In this document: piece by piece, positions 9,242 to 17,423 of the stretch
How the letters are laid out: every line of letters begins with the position of its first letter
How positions within the stretch are numbered: position 1 is the stretch's first letter
From: Candidatus Desulfofervidus auxilii
Lineage (GTDB): Bacteria; Desulfobacterota; Desulfofervidia; Desulfofervidales; Desulfofervidaceae
Direction: 5' to 3'
DNA: 64,000 nucleotides
Assembly: GCA_030262725.1 (NCBI GenBank)
Contig: JAJSZS010000002.1
Location: forward strand, 124,001 to 188,000
Notes under the pieces: model-generated
Told to the model about the DNA's origin: nothing
What the model saw: only the letters and a program-made list of their open reading frames with translations
Database searches by the model: none
Position numbers and translations under genes: made by a program

Positions 9242-9975
9242 TAAAATTAAGATGGCCTGTAGTTAACCTAAAAGATAAGTTTCAATTTGCCTGTCATCCA
9301 GGGCTTCCTTGTTTTACAGAATGTTGCAAAAGACTTGAAGTTATACTTACTCCTTATGATATTTTGCGTTTAAAAAAGGCTTTAAATATCTCTTCTGAAT
9401 CCTTTTTAGAAAGATATACTGAAGTTATTTTTCCTGAAAATATTGGTCTTCCAATGTTAAAATTAAAAAAACAAAAAAATTGTCCTTTTTTAGGTGAAAA
9501 GGGCTGTTTGATTTATTCTCATCGTCCTAGTGTATGTCGTCTTTATCCATTAGGAAGTGGTTTTTCATCTAAAAAACGTGTTTATTTTCTTATAAAAGAA
9601 CCTGAATGTTTAGGCTTCCAGACAAAAAAAACAATAACTGTGGGTGAATGGATTAATTCTCAAGGTCTTAAAGAATATGAAGAGATGAATGCACTTTTTG
9701 CTGAATTGATTTTTTTAAAAAACAAAATTCGTCCTGTTGGTCTTACTGTAAAAGAAACAAAAATGTTTTTTATGAGTTGTTATAATTTAGATAGTTTTAG
9801 AGAATTTGTGTTAAAAAGTAGTTTTTGCAATCGTTTTGATTTAACACCAAAACATTTAAGAAAAATTGAAAAAAATGATATTTTTCTTTTAAAATTAGCC
9901 TTTGATTGGCTAAAATTTGCCCTATTTGGTCAACCAACATTAAAGCTTAAAAATGAGAGAATCCCTTCCCACTAA
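9238..9975 (+). CDS. YkgJ family cysteine cluster protein, second copy
   Basis: 245 residues starting with GTG that overlaps the DUF763 stop. Cys motifs CHPGLPCFTECCKR near 19-32 and CPFLGEKGCLIYSHRPSVCR near 82-101 define the family. Closest in layout to the protein at 3983-4696 but distinct in sequence. Function unknown. The 3' end overlaps the convergent thiL gene by 29 bases. Confidence 0.85.
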   Translation: MIKLRWPVVNLKDKFQFACHPGLPCFTECCKRLEVILTPYDILRLKKALNISSESFLERYTEVIFPENIGLPMLKLKKQKNCPFLGEKGCLIYSHRPSVCRLYPLGSGFSSKKRVYFLIKEPECLGFQTKKTITVGEWINSQGLKEYEEMNALFAELIFLKNKIRPVGLTVKETKMFFMSCYNLDSFREFVLKSSFCNRFDLTPKHLRKIEKNDIFLLKLAFDWLKFALFGQPTLKLKNERIPSH

Positions 9976-10921
9976 TATCTATAATTTTTTTCTCTGAAAC
10001 TAATAAAACTTTATTTCCTTCAGTAATCTCTCCAATAACAAATACTTCTCTTTTAAATTTCTTCCATATGCCTTCTTTTATTTGTTTTAAAGCATTAGGT
10101 GGTATAGTAAATAAAAGGGCATAATCTTCACCACCACTCAATGCCCATTCTAATGGATTTTTATTTAATTTATGAGCTGCTTTTTTACAAATAGAAGAAA
10201 TAGGTATTTTTGTTTTATAAATTTTTGCCCCTACATTACTTTCTTCACAAATCCACATCAAATCAGAGGCAATACCATCAGAGATATCTATGGCAGCATG
10301 TACTAATTGTGTTTCGGCTAGATAAAGACCTAAATCAACTTCTGGTTCAGGGAAAAGATGTGCATTAATTAAAGATAAAAAATCTTTTTGATTTAAATTA
10401 TTTTCTAAAATAGCTAAACCAGCTGCTGCATCTCCTAAAAAACGACTTACTAAAATTATATCTCCAACTTTAGCCCCAGAACGGAAAAATGGCTTTTTTT
10501 CAGTTTTTCCTAAAACTGTAATATTTATTACTATTTTTTCTGCCCTTACTGTATCTCCTCCAATTAGAAAAACTTGATATTTTTGAGCAATTTTTTTAAG
10601 TCCTTTAATTAATTCATCTATGTCTTTAGAAGAAAAATCCTTTGGGATGCCAATAGAGATAAGGAAATATTCTGGTTTTCCTCCCATAGCAGCAATATCA
10701 CTTAAATTAACTGCAAGTGCTTTATAACCAAGAGCAAATGGAGATATCCATTTTTGTTTAAAATGAGTATCTTCTATTAATAAATCAGTAGTAATAAGAT
10801 AATAACTGCCTCCTATCTCTAAAACAGCAGCATCTTCTCCTATACCTTTTTTTACAAAAGAAGGGACAGTTAAATCTTTTGTTATTATTTTAAAAAGCTC
10901 AATAATGTTTTTTTCTTTCAT
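9947..10921 (-). CDS. thiL: thiamine-monophosphate kinase
   Basis: 324 residues. Motifs of ThiL: GIGEDAAV near 27, TTDLLIEDTHF near 44-54, LSDIAAMGGKP near 73-83 and GGDTVRA near 119. It phosphorylates thiamine monophosphate to the active diphosphate. The ATG has no Shine-Dalgarno and follows directly after the T tract of the terminator at 10926-10959, so either read-through or an unusual initiation is needed. Confidence 0.93.
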   Translation of the reverse strand: MKEKNIIELFKIITKDLTVPSFVKKGIGEDAAVLEIGGSYYLITTDLLIEDTHFKQKWISPFALGYKALAVNLSDIAAMGGKPEYFLISIGIPKDFSSKDIDELIKGLKKIAQKYQVFLIGGDTVRAEKIVINITVLGKTEKKPFFRSGAKVGDIILVSRFLGDAAAGLAILENNLNQKDFLSLINAHLFPEPEVDLGLYLAETQLVHAAIDISDGIASDLMWICEESNVGAKIYKTKIPISSICKKAAHKLNKNPLEWALSGGEDYALLFTIPPNALKQIKEGIWKKFKREVFVIGEITEGNKVLLVSEKKIIDISGKGFSHF

Positions 10922-10925
10922 TAAG

Positions 10926-10959
10926 AAAAAAAGCCGCCTGTTAAAACAGGCGGCTTTTT
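10926..10959 (-). terminator. rho-independent terminator of the sat operon
   Basis: Perfect 10-bp arms GCCGCCTGTT / AACAGGCGGC with a 2-base spacer, flanked by an A tract and a T tract so it can work in both directions. It sits after the 118-residue gene downstream of sat and only a few bases before the thiL start codon. Confidence 0.9.
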
Positions 10960-10975
10960 AAAATTTTATTTTTGA

Positions 10976-11332
10976 TTAAACTTCTATATCAGGGGGAGGA
11001 AGATATTCTGATTCCTTTGCTGCAGCTTCTTTAACTTCATTTATACGATTTAAAACTCCTTCTATCACTTCAGGCCCAACAGATTTTTGTTTAGCAACTT
11101 CTTCAAACAATGCTCTATTAAATGCTACAGGTACATCTGTAATTGCACCTCTAGAATCAATTCTAGCAGAAGCGAATTCTTCCATAATTCTTTTTTCAAG
11201 CTCTTCAGGTACCTCTATATTGAGACCTTTTAATGCCCCTCCAAATAAATCTATAATTTTATCTTCAACCCCACTACCTTTTAATGCATTCAATCTTTTT
11301 TCATCTAAAAGCAAAACCATGAAATGAGCCAT
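10976..11332 (-). CDS. small protein of unknown function paired with sat
   Basis: 118 residues, soluble, mostly helical, with no Cys. Good ribosome binding site (AGGAGG) and 17 bases behind sat. It opens MAHFMVLLLDEKRLNALKG and ends in a Pro-rich acidic tail (PPPDIEV). I do not recognise a firm family. Shared promoter and terminator with sat indicate a job tied to sulfate activation, perhaps as a partner or stability factor; that is inference. Confidence 0.75.
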   Translation of the reverse strand: MAHFMVLLLDEKRLNALKGSGVEDKIIDLFGGALKGLNIEVPEELEKRIMEEFASARIDSRGAITDVPVAFNRALFEEVAKQKSVGPEVIEGVLNRINEVKEAAAKESEYLPPPDIEV

Positions 11333-11349
11333 TTTTTACCTCCTTAATT

Positions 11350-12717
11350 TTAAATATCCATATCTGGTAAATCTACTTCTAAATTCTTTTCTTTTTCTTT
11401 TACATACTTTTCATTGCAGAAAGGATAACCAAAATGCTTCCACCACTTTACAACTACTTTATAAACTTCAGGTCTGAATATAACCCCAGGTGGAAAGATA
11501 CCTTCTGCTACCATACCTCTGATGAAACTTCCACTAAATTTTTGTTTTTCTTTAGTATGATTGCAGTTATCACTGTATGCAATCTCACCGCACTTGGGAC
11601 AATACCAAAATTCTTTCATATTTTGAGGTCTAATGTGTAATCCATAAGGTACTTCTGTAGGTGGCTTATCAAAACCAAAACTAGGAATACCTTTTGTCCA
11701 TAGGATCTGAGTAGCATACATATCATAATATTCACCTACTGCTGCATGGTCTCTTCCAAACATATGATGTGTGCAACCCATATTCTGTCTAATAATACCA
11801 TGAAGGAGAGACTCTAATGGATTGCCATATCTCATATCCCACAGGCATATACTTACTAAATGTCTTTCAGGTTTAATGTAACCTCCAGTATGTACTGCTT
11901 CATGCCCTTCAACAATGGCTTCATCTGGGTAATCGCCTCTTCTTTTCACACCAATAATAGCATTTACTAAGATACCATGGCAAGGTTCTACATCACCTGT
12001 ATAAGCAGCATTTTTCATTAAGAATTCATGACCCACATGAGGGACATTTCTAGTTTGATGAGCAATTGCTGTTCTCCAACCTAATTCATCAAATTTTTCC
12101 CTACATTTTCTCGGAGGTAACCAAAATCTGTCAAAAGGTGGTCTAAATTTTGGTTCATTAATAATAGTATATTTCCCAGCTAATACAATAGGATTTAAAC
12201 TCCGATAAATAACCCAACCTGGATGTTTCTTATCAAACCTTTCTCTTACTACTTCTGGATTATCCTCAGGTGTTCCAAAAGTTTTATCAGCTAATTCGGG
12301 AGGATCAATTTCATAAACTTCTTCTACATCTAATACAGCAAAAGGTTTTCCTTTAAGTCTTAAAAGCACTCTGTCGCCTACAGTAACACCTAATTTTTGA
12401 TAATCTTCTTTGCTAATGTCAAAAACCAAAGGATAAGGGAAAATCCATTCATTTAAAAGCCTTCTTTTTTTTAAAATTCTTTCTACCTCAGCTTGTGTCA
12501 TAGATCCTTCTACAGGACTGAAGAAGCCATAACAAATGGACATTATTTCCCTATACACATTCCTCACTGGTACACCAGTCTCAAAATGTAAAGTAGGCTT
12601 AATGTCATAAGCAGGACATCCTTTTGCCATTTTCTTTCCTATTTCAGGGTCCCTTACAACTCTTTCCACAAGTCTACCACCATGAGGTAAAGGCCTTTCA
12701 ATTATTAAATTTGACAT
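11350..12717 (-). CDS. sat: sulfate adenylyltransferase (ATP sulfurylase)
   Basis: 455 residues. Makes adenosine 5'-phosphosulfate from ATP and sulfate, the first step of dissimilatory sulfate reduction in the cytoplasm. Active-site motif QTRNVPHVGHE near 220 (usual form QTRNPMHRAHE), then GRDHAAVGEYYD near 320, and a zinc site CPKCGEIAYSDNC near 374 as in bacterial and archaeal homo-oligomeric enzymes. No kinase domain. Strong ribosome binding site (GGAGGAGG) and a sigma-70-like promoter upstream. Confidence 0.97.
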   Translation of the reverse strand: MSNLIIERPLPHGGRLVERVVRDPEIGKKMAKGCPAYDIKPTLHFETGVPVRNVYREIMSICYGFFSPVEGSMTQAEVERILKKRRLLNEWIFPYPLVFDISKEDYQKLGVTVGDRVLLRLKGKPFAVLDVEEVYEIDPPELADKTFGTPEDNPEVVRERFDKKHPGWVIYRSLNPIVLAGKYTIINEPKFRPPFDRFWLPPRKCREKFDELGWRTAIAHQTRNVPHVGHEFLMKNAAYTGDVEPCHGILVNAIIGVKRRGDYPDEAIVEGHEAVHTGGYIKPERHLVSICLWDMRYGNPLESLLHGIIRQNMGCTHHMFGRDHAAVGEYYDMYATQILWTKGIPSFGFDKPPTEVPYGLHIRPQNMKEFWYCPKCGEIAYSDNCNHTKEKQKFSGSFIRGMVAEGIFPPGVIFRPEVYKVVVKWWKHFGYPFCNEKYVKEKEKNLEVDLPDMDI

Positions 12718-12785
12718 TGCACACCTCCTCCTTTTTAATAAGAATCTTCAGTTCTACCAAATACACTTTATCATTTTAATTGTTT

Positions 12786-12814
12786 TTTAAAACATAAATT
12801 AAACAATTTGTCAA
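12786..12814 (-). promoter_or_regulatory. putative sat promoter
   Basis: On the minus strand TTGACA, a 17-base spacer and TTTAAA. It lies about 70 bases before the sat start codon in the 237-base gap between sat and fmt. No operator could be assigned. Confidence 0.6.
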
Positions 12815-12895
12815 GTATAATCTTTACCAAAATCCTTGTTTGCCATACAAGAAACCACGTAATGTGCTATAATAAAGTGATTTTGAAAAATTGCC

Positions 12896-12914
12896 TTTCA
12901 CCTAAAAGGTGAAA
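12896..12914 (-). other. inverted repeat after fmt
   Basis: TTTCACCT / AGGTGAAA, perfect 8-bp arms around AAA, 41 bases after the fmt stop. On the minus strand a short T run follows about 5 bases on. Could be a weak terminator of the def-fmt operon or a protein-binding palindrome upstream of sat; I cannot decide. Confidence 0.4.
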
Positions 12915-12954
12915 ACACACTCACAAGATATAAAGCAAGCTGTTTTGGAAGTTT

Positions 12955-13893
12955 TTAACTACCTAGTTTTTTTCCTACTAATTTAGGATAACCTTTTATA
13001 AACTCAGATACAGCTAGGCGTTTTCTTCCTTCTAATTGAATTTCTTTTACTAATAAAATACCTTCGCCAGTAACAATCTGAATACCTTCAGGTTTTGCTT
13101 CAATAATAGTACCAGGAGGAGTATCCTTTGGTGTAAATGGAATAACCTTTGGTCGAAAGAGCTTTAAAAGCTTACCATCAAGATAAGTGTAGGCACCAGG
13201 AACAGGATCAAGTCCACGTATAAGACAAGCAATTTTTTTAGCCGAAGCTGCCCAATCAATTAGCCCATCTTCTTTTTTCAATTTTGGAGCATAACTTGCT
13301 AATCTTTCATCTTGAGGTATAGAAGTTAATGTACTTTTTTTAAGACCACGAATAGCTTCTAAAAGTAATTCTGCTCCTAATTTTGCTAAAACATCATGTA
13401 ATTCTCCAGCAGTTTCCTCCGGTCCAATAGGTACCGCCTTTTGTAATAAAATGTCACCACTATCTAAACGTGGTGTAATCCGAACAATACTTACACCTGT
13501 TATTGTTTCTCCATTGATAATTGCCCATTGAATAGGGGCTGCTCCACGGTATTTAGGTAAAAGGGAGGGATGTACATTAATAGCACCATGTGGTGGGATA
13601 GAAAGAAGTGCTTTTGGTAAAATTTGACCAAAAGCGACCACTACCAGTAAATCAGGAGCAAGGGTTTTAACTAGATTGATGAAATTATCATCTTTCACAG
13701 TTTCTGGCTGATAAACTGGCAAATTATATTGTTGAGCTATAATTTTTATTGGTGGTGGTGTTAATTTTCTTCCCCTTCCTTTAGGTCTATCAGGTTGAGT
13801 AACAACACCGATAACTTCATCTTCCTTTGTTTCTATTAAAGCTTTAAAAGAAGGGATAGCAAACTCAGGACTACCAAAAAAGATAATCTTCAT
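12955..13893 (-). CDS. fmt: methionyl-tRNA formyltransferase
   Basis: 312 residues, standard length. The opening KIIFFGSPEFAIPSFKAL, the folate-binding PSLLPKYRGAAPIQWAI segment near 108-124 and TGVSIVRITPRLDSGDIL near 132-149 are diagnostic, followed by the C-terminal OB-like tRNA-binding domain. It formylates initiator Met-tRNA. Overlaps def by 4 bases, the common def-fmt pair. Confidence 0.96.
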   Translation of the reverse strand: MKIIFFGSPEFAIPSFKALIETKEDEVIGVVTQPDRPKGRGRKLTPPPIKIIAQQYNLPVYQPETVKDDNFINLVKTLAPDLLVVVAFGQILPKALLSIPPHGAINVHPSLLPKYRGAAPIQWAIINGETITGVSIVRITPRLDSGDILLQKAVPIGPEETAGELHDVLAKLGAELLLEAIRGLKKSTLTSIPQDERLASYAPKLKKEDGLIDWAASAKKIACLIRGLDPVPGAYTYLDGKLLKLFRPKVIPFTPKDTPPGTIIEAKPEGIQIVTGEGILLVKEIQLEGRKRLAVSEFIKGYPKLVGKKLGS

Positions 13894-14393
13894 TTTTTAA
13901 ATTGCTTTAAATATCTCCTTTTGTAAAACTCCCGTTTCAACATTCCTAACCTATCCCAGATTAATTTCCCTTCTAGATGATCAATTTCATGTTGAAATAT
14001 ACGTGCCAAAAAGCCTTCAGCTTCTATTTCTATTGTTTTTCCTTTTACAGGGTCAATTCCCCTTACTCTTACCTTAGCAAAGCGTTTAACATTACATATT
14101 ACACCTGGCAAGCTCAAGCAGCCTTCATCTCCTTCAATCTCTCCTTCACCTGCAACAATTATAGGATTTACCAAGGTAATAAGCTGTTTACCTTCATTTC
14201 CTGTTGGATCAAGCACAATTAAACGCAAAGACTTACCAATCTGAGGAGCAGCCAGCCCTACACCACAAGCACTGTACATAGTTTCAGCCATATCATCTAG
14301 AAGGTGACGAATTTCCTTTGTAACCTTTTCTATTTGTGCAGCTGGCTTTTTTAAAATAGGTTCAGGATATTTCACAATAGGTAATATTGCCAT
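13890..14393 (-). CDS. def: peptide deformylase
   Basis: 167 residues. The three deformylase motifs are intact: GVGLAAPQIG near 44, EGCLSLPG near 91 with the metal-binding Cys, and QHEIDHLEGKL near 134 with HExxH. It removes the formyl group from nascent proteins. Preceded by a MIP18-like gene 15 bases upstream, so it belongs to a four-gene minus-strand operon. Confidence 0.96.
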   Translation of the reverse strand: MAILPIVKYPEPILKKPAAQIEKVTKEIRHLLDDMAETMYSACGVGLAAPQIGKSLRLIVLDPTGNEGKQLITLVNPIIVAGEGEIEGDEGCLSLPGVICNVKRFAKVRVRGIDPVKGKTIEIEAEGFLARIFQHEIDHLEGKLIWDRLGMLKREFYKRRYLKQFKK

Positions 14394-14408
14394 TATTGTC
14401 TCCTGAAT

Positions 14409-14699
14409 CTAAATTTCTTTAAGCATAGCCTCAAGCCTTTCTGCATCTTGAAAATCTATTACCTTTATATTTACATCTTTTACACCATCAACTTTTTTAA
14501 TAGCTAGTTTAATATCAGCCGCTACCTTATATGCCAAAGGACATACAGGGGAAGTGGGATGTAAAATTAAACTTACATTACCTTCGTTATCTACACGCAA
14601 ATCTTCTATTATGCGCATGCGTATAACATCTAGACCTGTAGCTGGATCTATTACTTGAGTTAAAGCAGAAAAAATACGCTGCATTAACTCTTGATTCAT
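14409..14699 (-). CDS. MIP18/DUF59 family iron-sulfur assembly protein
   Basis: 96 residues, a single DUF59 domain: VIDPATGLDVIRMRII near 17-32 and HPTSPVCPLAYKVAADI near 47-63 with the conserved Cys, ending in the beta-strand pair GVKDVNIKVI. Family members (SufT, MIP18, PaaD) help Fe-S cluster assembly or delivery. Overlaps the NifX-like gene by 4 bases, which supports a metal-cofactor role. Confidence 0.85.
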   Translation of the reverse strand: MNQELMQRIFSALTQVIDPATGLDVIRMRIIEDLRVDNEGNVSLILHPTSPVCPLAYKVAADIKLAIKKVDGVKDVNIKVIDFQDAERLEAMLKEI

Positions 14700-15241
14700 T
14701 TACCTTTCTTTTCTAAGTTTTCCAATTTTTTAACAATTTGTTCTAGTTGTTTTTGCATCTGTGCCATTTGTTCTTTGAGTAACCTAAGCTCATCTGGATT
14801 TGTTTGTGAAGGTAATGAACTCCAGCGACAGCCTTTTCCCATTCCCATACCTATACCCATGCCCATTCCACGTCCCCAGCCACCACCACTATGAGCAGGT
14901 GCTGTTGCTGCACTAACGCTACTTAATTTGCCCTCTTTAAATGCATCAATAGCTTCCTTCACTGAACCACCATTTACACTCACTATTTGGATGCCTGCTT
15001 GCCGTAATGCTTCAAATGCTTTTGGCCCTACATGACCCGTTATTATAACCTCTACCCCCTTTTCTGCTACTAATTGTGCTACTTGAATACCTACACCGCT
15101 CATTTGGTTGACAAAAGGATTTTCAAGTATTTCGACATTCATTGTTTCTGTATCTACAAAAATAAAATAAGGGGCTCGCCCAAATCTTAACGATACTTGC
15201 GCATCAATTGACGGTCCTTCAGCACTTACTATTATTTTCAT
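14696..15241 (-). CDS. NifX/NifB-C family protein with Gly/Met linker and coiled coil
   Basis: 181 residues. Residues 1-105 form the dinitrogenase iron-molybdenum cofactor (NifX/NafY) domain, beginning MKIIVSAEGPSIDAQVSLRFGRAPYF. A linker of repeated Gly-Met (near 118-136, including a Cys) precedes a coiled coil of Glu/Leu/Lys heptads (about 148-180). In nitrogenase systems the domain carries Fe-S-Mo intermediates; no nif structural gene is visible, so it may be one of the many orphan family members in anaerobes. Confidence 0.85.
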   Translation of the reverse strand: MKIIVSAEGPSIDAQVSLRFGRAPYFIFVDTETMNVEILENPFVNQMSGVGIQVAQLVAEKGVEVIITGHVGPKAFEALRQAGIQIVSVNGGSVKEAIDAFKEGKLSSVSAATAPAHSGGGWGRGMGMGIGMGMGKGCRWSSLPSQTNPDELRLLKEQMAQMQKQLEQIVKKLENLEKKGK

Positions 15242-15300
15242 ATTATCCTCCTTAAGTTCATGTGGTTAGTTTATAATATCTTCTTTTTTTAGACAATAAA

Positions 15301-15332
15301 AAAAATGGGGCAGCTTTAACTGCCCCATTTTT
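15301..15332 (-). terminator. rho-independent terminator after DUF5320 gene
   Basis: Arms AAAAATGGGGCAG / CTGCCCCATTTTT, 13 bp perfect, 6-base loop, symmetric A and T tracts. It separates the DUF5320-like genes from the NifX-like gene, leaving 59 bases for a separate start of transcription. Confidence 0.9.
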
Positions 15333-15337
15333 ACAAC

Positions 15338-15652
15338 TTATTGTTGTGACGCTTTTTCTAATTCTTCTATGCGCTGGCTAATGTTTTTTAATTGTTTTTC
15401 AAAAAATTTTGCTTGATTCCTCAAAAAGGTCAATTCATCCTCTGCACTACCCCAAGGATAGTAAAACCAAGCCCAACCAGGTATACCTGTAGCCCAGAAA
15501 CGCCAGCGCCATCCTCTACCCCAGCCTCTTCCCCAGCCCCATCTTGGCCAGGGATTCATAAATCCAGGCACACCAAAACCTGCACAAAAACCCATTCCTC
15601 TGCCAGTCATAGGGCCTAAACCTAATGGACCAGTGCGATCACCAGCTGGCAT
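15338..15652 (-). CDS. DUF5320 family Gly/Trp/Arg-rich protein
   Basis: 104 residues. It opens MPAGDRTGPLGLGPMTGRGMG, the hallmark of the DUF5320 family, has a run of Gly-Trp-Arg repeats (about 37-65), and ends in a coiled coil like that of the NifX-like neighbour. These small proteins recur beside NifX-type genes in anaerobic bacteria and archaea. Function unknown; possibly a metal-cofactor-related scaffold (inference). Confidence 0.85.
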   Translation of the reverse strand: MPAGDRTGPLGLGPMTGRGMGFCAGFGVPGFMNPWPRWGWGRGWGRGWRWRFWATGIPGWAWFYYPWGSAEDELTFLRNQAKFFEKQLKNISQRIEELEKASQQ

Positions 15653-15697
15653 AATTTCTCACCTCCTTTCTAAATAAATTTATTTTTTTAATTTTAT

Positions 15698-15916
15698 TTA
15701 CCAAAATCTCCTACCAAATCCTCTACCTCTTCGACGTCCAAAACCTCTACCAAAGCCGCGTCCACAACCAAAACGACCAAATCCTCTTCTTCTACCCCAA
15801 CCATATAGTGCTAAAGGATAATCAATGGGGCTTCCTATTCTGTTAATACCTGTGTAACCCAAACCTCTTCCTACCATTGGCCCCATACCAAAGGGACCTA
15901 CATTAAATCTTAGCAT
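15698..15916 (-). CDS. small Gly/Arg-rich DUF5320-like protein
   Basis: 72 residues. The first 20 residues (MLRFNVGPFGMGPMVGRGLG) match the DUF5320 N-terminus, and the remainder is GRGFGR-type repeat with no coiled coil. Good ribosome binding site (AGGAGG). A shortened, highly basic paralogue of the next gene. It might bind nucleic acid or acidic partners, but nothing proves this. Confidence 0.7.
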   Translation of the reverse strand: MLRFNVGPFGMGPMVGRGLGYTGINRIGSPIDYPLALYGWGRRRGFGRFGCGRGFGRGFGRRRGRGFGRRFW

Positions 15917-15944
15917 TTTTTCCTCCTTAACATTGTTTTCTTAT

Positions 15945-16805
15945 TTAACAATAAACATTTTGTAAGTGGATAGCAAGTTCTCCTTCTTTTCTTCCCATAT
16001 TTTTGGCAACTACCCGACATTTTACTTTTAACAGGAAAGCAATAGGTTTATCTACATCATTTAATGTTTCATAATTTCCTTGTCCTTTTGCTATAACTAA
16101 ATCGGCTTTTTTATAAGCATCAATGAAATTTTCACTACATTTTTCTAAAATAGTTCCAGGAATATCACTTCCATTGTCTATAACCTCCACTATTCCATTT
16201 AATCCTGCTATTTTTGCATCTTCTAAAGTTGCATCATTGATAATAGGCTTTGCCTTTACTGCATAAGTAATTTTTTCTGTACCTATTTGTTTAATTAGAA
16301 ATTTATCAAACACTACCTCCCCTGCATTATCACCTAAGAAAAGGATATTTTTCGCTTTTTCAACTGCTTTTTTAAATTTTTCCAATGTTTTTTTATCTAG
16401 GGGTTCTTGAAGTGTTTTTTCAATTTCTTCTTCAACATTAATCGTTTCACCAGGTCGAGCACCAAAATCAATCATGTTACCAGCCAAGGACAACCTAACT
16501 GCTATTTCAAAAGGATTTGAAGCATGAAGTAATTTTTCTTCCAATGTAGGATAAAGTGCTAAAGCTAATTCATTAAATCGTCTCTTTAAATCAGCATATG
16601 GATCATCATTATTTGTCATTTCTTTTACCATGTGGTGCACTCGCCATCCAATCTCTGGTGGTGATGTATTCCATGAAATTCCATGCAGCATCTGCAAAAT
16701 CTCTCGCATTATTTTTTCCTGCATTGCTTTATCCTTTGTAGCCAAACATACTGCCTGTAACGCCTGACGTAAGAAACAAGGTATACATTCCAAATAAACA
16801 CGCAT
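15945..16805 (-). CDS. DUF89 (ARMT1-like) damage-control phosphatase family protein
   Basis: 286 residues when begun at the ATG at 16803-16805, which has AAGGAGG upstream; an upstream TTG frame of 36 residues is hydrophobic and lacks a ribosome binding site. The start MRVYLECIPCFLRQAL with CxxC, the segment LAGNMIDFGARPG near 127, FLGDNAGEVVFDKFLI near 157 and AKGQGNYETLND near 239 are DUF89 motifs. Family members are metal-dependent phosphatases acting on damaged sugar phosphates. The CxxC-bearing subtype is typical of prokaryotes. Confidence 0.88.
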   Translation of the reverse strand: MRVYLECIPCFLRQALQAVCLATKDKAMQEKIMREILQMLHGISWNTSPPEIGWRVHHMVKEMTNNDDPYADLKRRFNELALALYPTLEEKLLHASNPFEIAVRLSLAGNMIDFGARPGETINVEEEIEKTLQEPLDKKTLEKFKKAVEKAKNILFLGDNAGEVVFDKFLIKQIGTEKITYAVKAKPIINDATLEDAKIAGLNGIVEVIDNGSDIPGTILEKCSENFIDAYKKADLVIAKGQGNYETLNDVDKPIAFLLKVKCRVVAKNMGRKEGELAIHLQNVYC

Positions 16806-16910
16806 CCTTATCCTCCTTGCAGCAAAAATTATGCCATTTTTTATTTTGAATATAAAGAGGAAATTAATGCTAGAAAGAAAAAGATTGCAATTTGCAATTG
16901 CAAAATACAC

Positions 16911-16940
16911 CAAGGAGGCAGTTACTTGACTGCCTCCTTG
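16911..16940 (-). terminator. perfect 12-bp hairpin, probable terminator
   Basis: CAAGGAGGCAGT / ACTGCCTCCTTG around a 6-base loop, 12 bases after the stop of the CGGC gene. The following T run is short and interrupted (GTGTATTTTGC). The stem holds a GGAGG and its complement, so it could also mask or imitate a ribosome binding site. Confidence 0.6.
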
Positions 16941-16952
16941 CAGGAAAATTGA

Positions 16953-17312
16953 TTAATAAGTATGAGTGCCAATTACGACTTCTTTACCAAAAATAGTTTC
17001 AAGTTTATTCTTTATCTCTTCAAGATTCAAAGGACACTTAGCTACGGTAGTGGCTTTAACCATACATGTACCAAGATGAATTATATCAAAATCATTTTCA
17101 TACAATTTTGCTAATTCTTGCACTAATGTAACTTTTGGCAAAACTAAACCTGGACAGCCACCACAAGTGCACATTCCCACAATCTGTATCTCTTCATCTT
17201 TATAACGGGCAAATTCACCTTCACGTTTAGCAGATGCTTTAAAACATTTTAAACAGGCAATACAGTGTCTATCTCTGATGTTGTCACAAGAAATAATTAA
17301 AATCTTTTTCAT
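16953..17312 (-). CDS. CGGC domain protein
   Basis: 119 residues. Contains MCTCGGCPGLVLPK near 47-60, the CGGC motif that names the family, plus Cys pairs CIACLKC near 17-23 and further Cys at 82 and 93. Probably binds metal or an Fe-S cluster. Ribosome binding site AGGAGG. Its place beside DUF89, DUF5320 and NifX-like genes suggests a metal-cofactor neighbourhood; role unknown. Confidence 0.85.
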   Translation of the reverse strand: MKKILIISCDNIRDRHCIACLKCFKASAKREGEFARYKDEEIQIVGMCTCGGCPGLVLPKVTLVQELAKLYENDFDIIHLGTCMVKATTVAKCPLNLEEIKNKLETIFGKEVVIGTHTY

Positions 17313-17423
17313 AACTAACCTCCTTTTAATTTTTTGTTTATTTTAAGCAAAAAGTAGACCAAAAGGCAAGAAAAAAATTAAAAAGCTAATAACTAGCACC
17401 TCCTGAGCAATTCTATTTATTCA

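Noticed and set aside
14691-14894. Plus-strand ORF of Pro-Ile-Pro repeats opposite the NifX-like gene
   Set aside because: Mirror of the Gly-Met repeat on the other strand; no ribosome binding site and the minus-strand gene is clearly real.
14696-15916. Nitrogenase cluster
   Set aside because: Only NifX-like and DUF5320-like proteins are present; no nifHDK, nifEN or nifB radical SAM domain.
16806-16913. 36-residue N-terminal extension of the DUF89 protein
   Set aside because: Begins at TTG inside the hairpin without a ribosome binding site; the internal ATG has AAGGAGG and opens at the family start.
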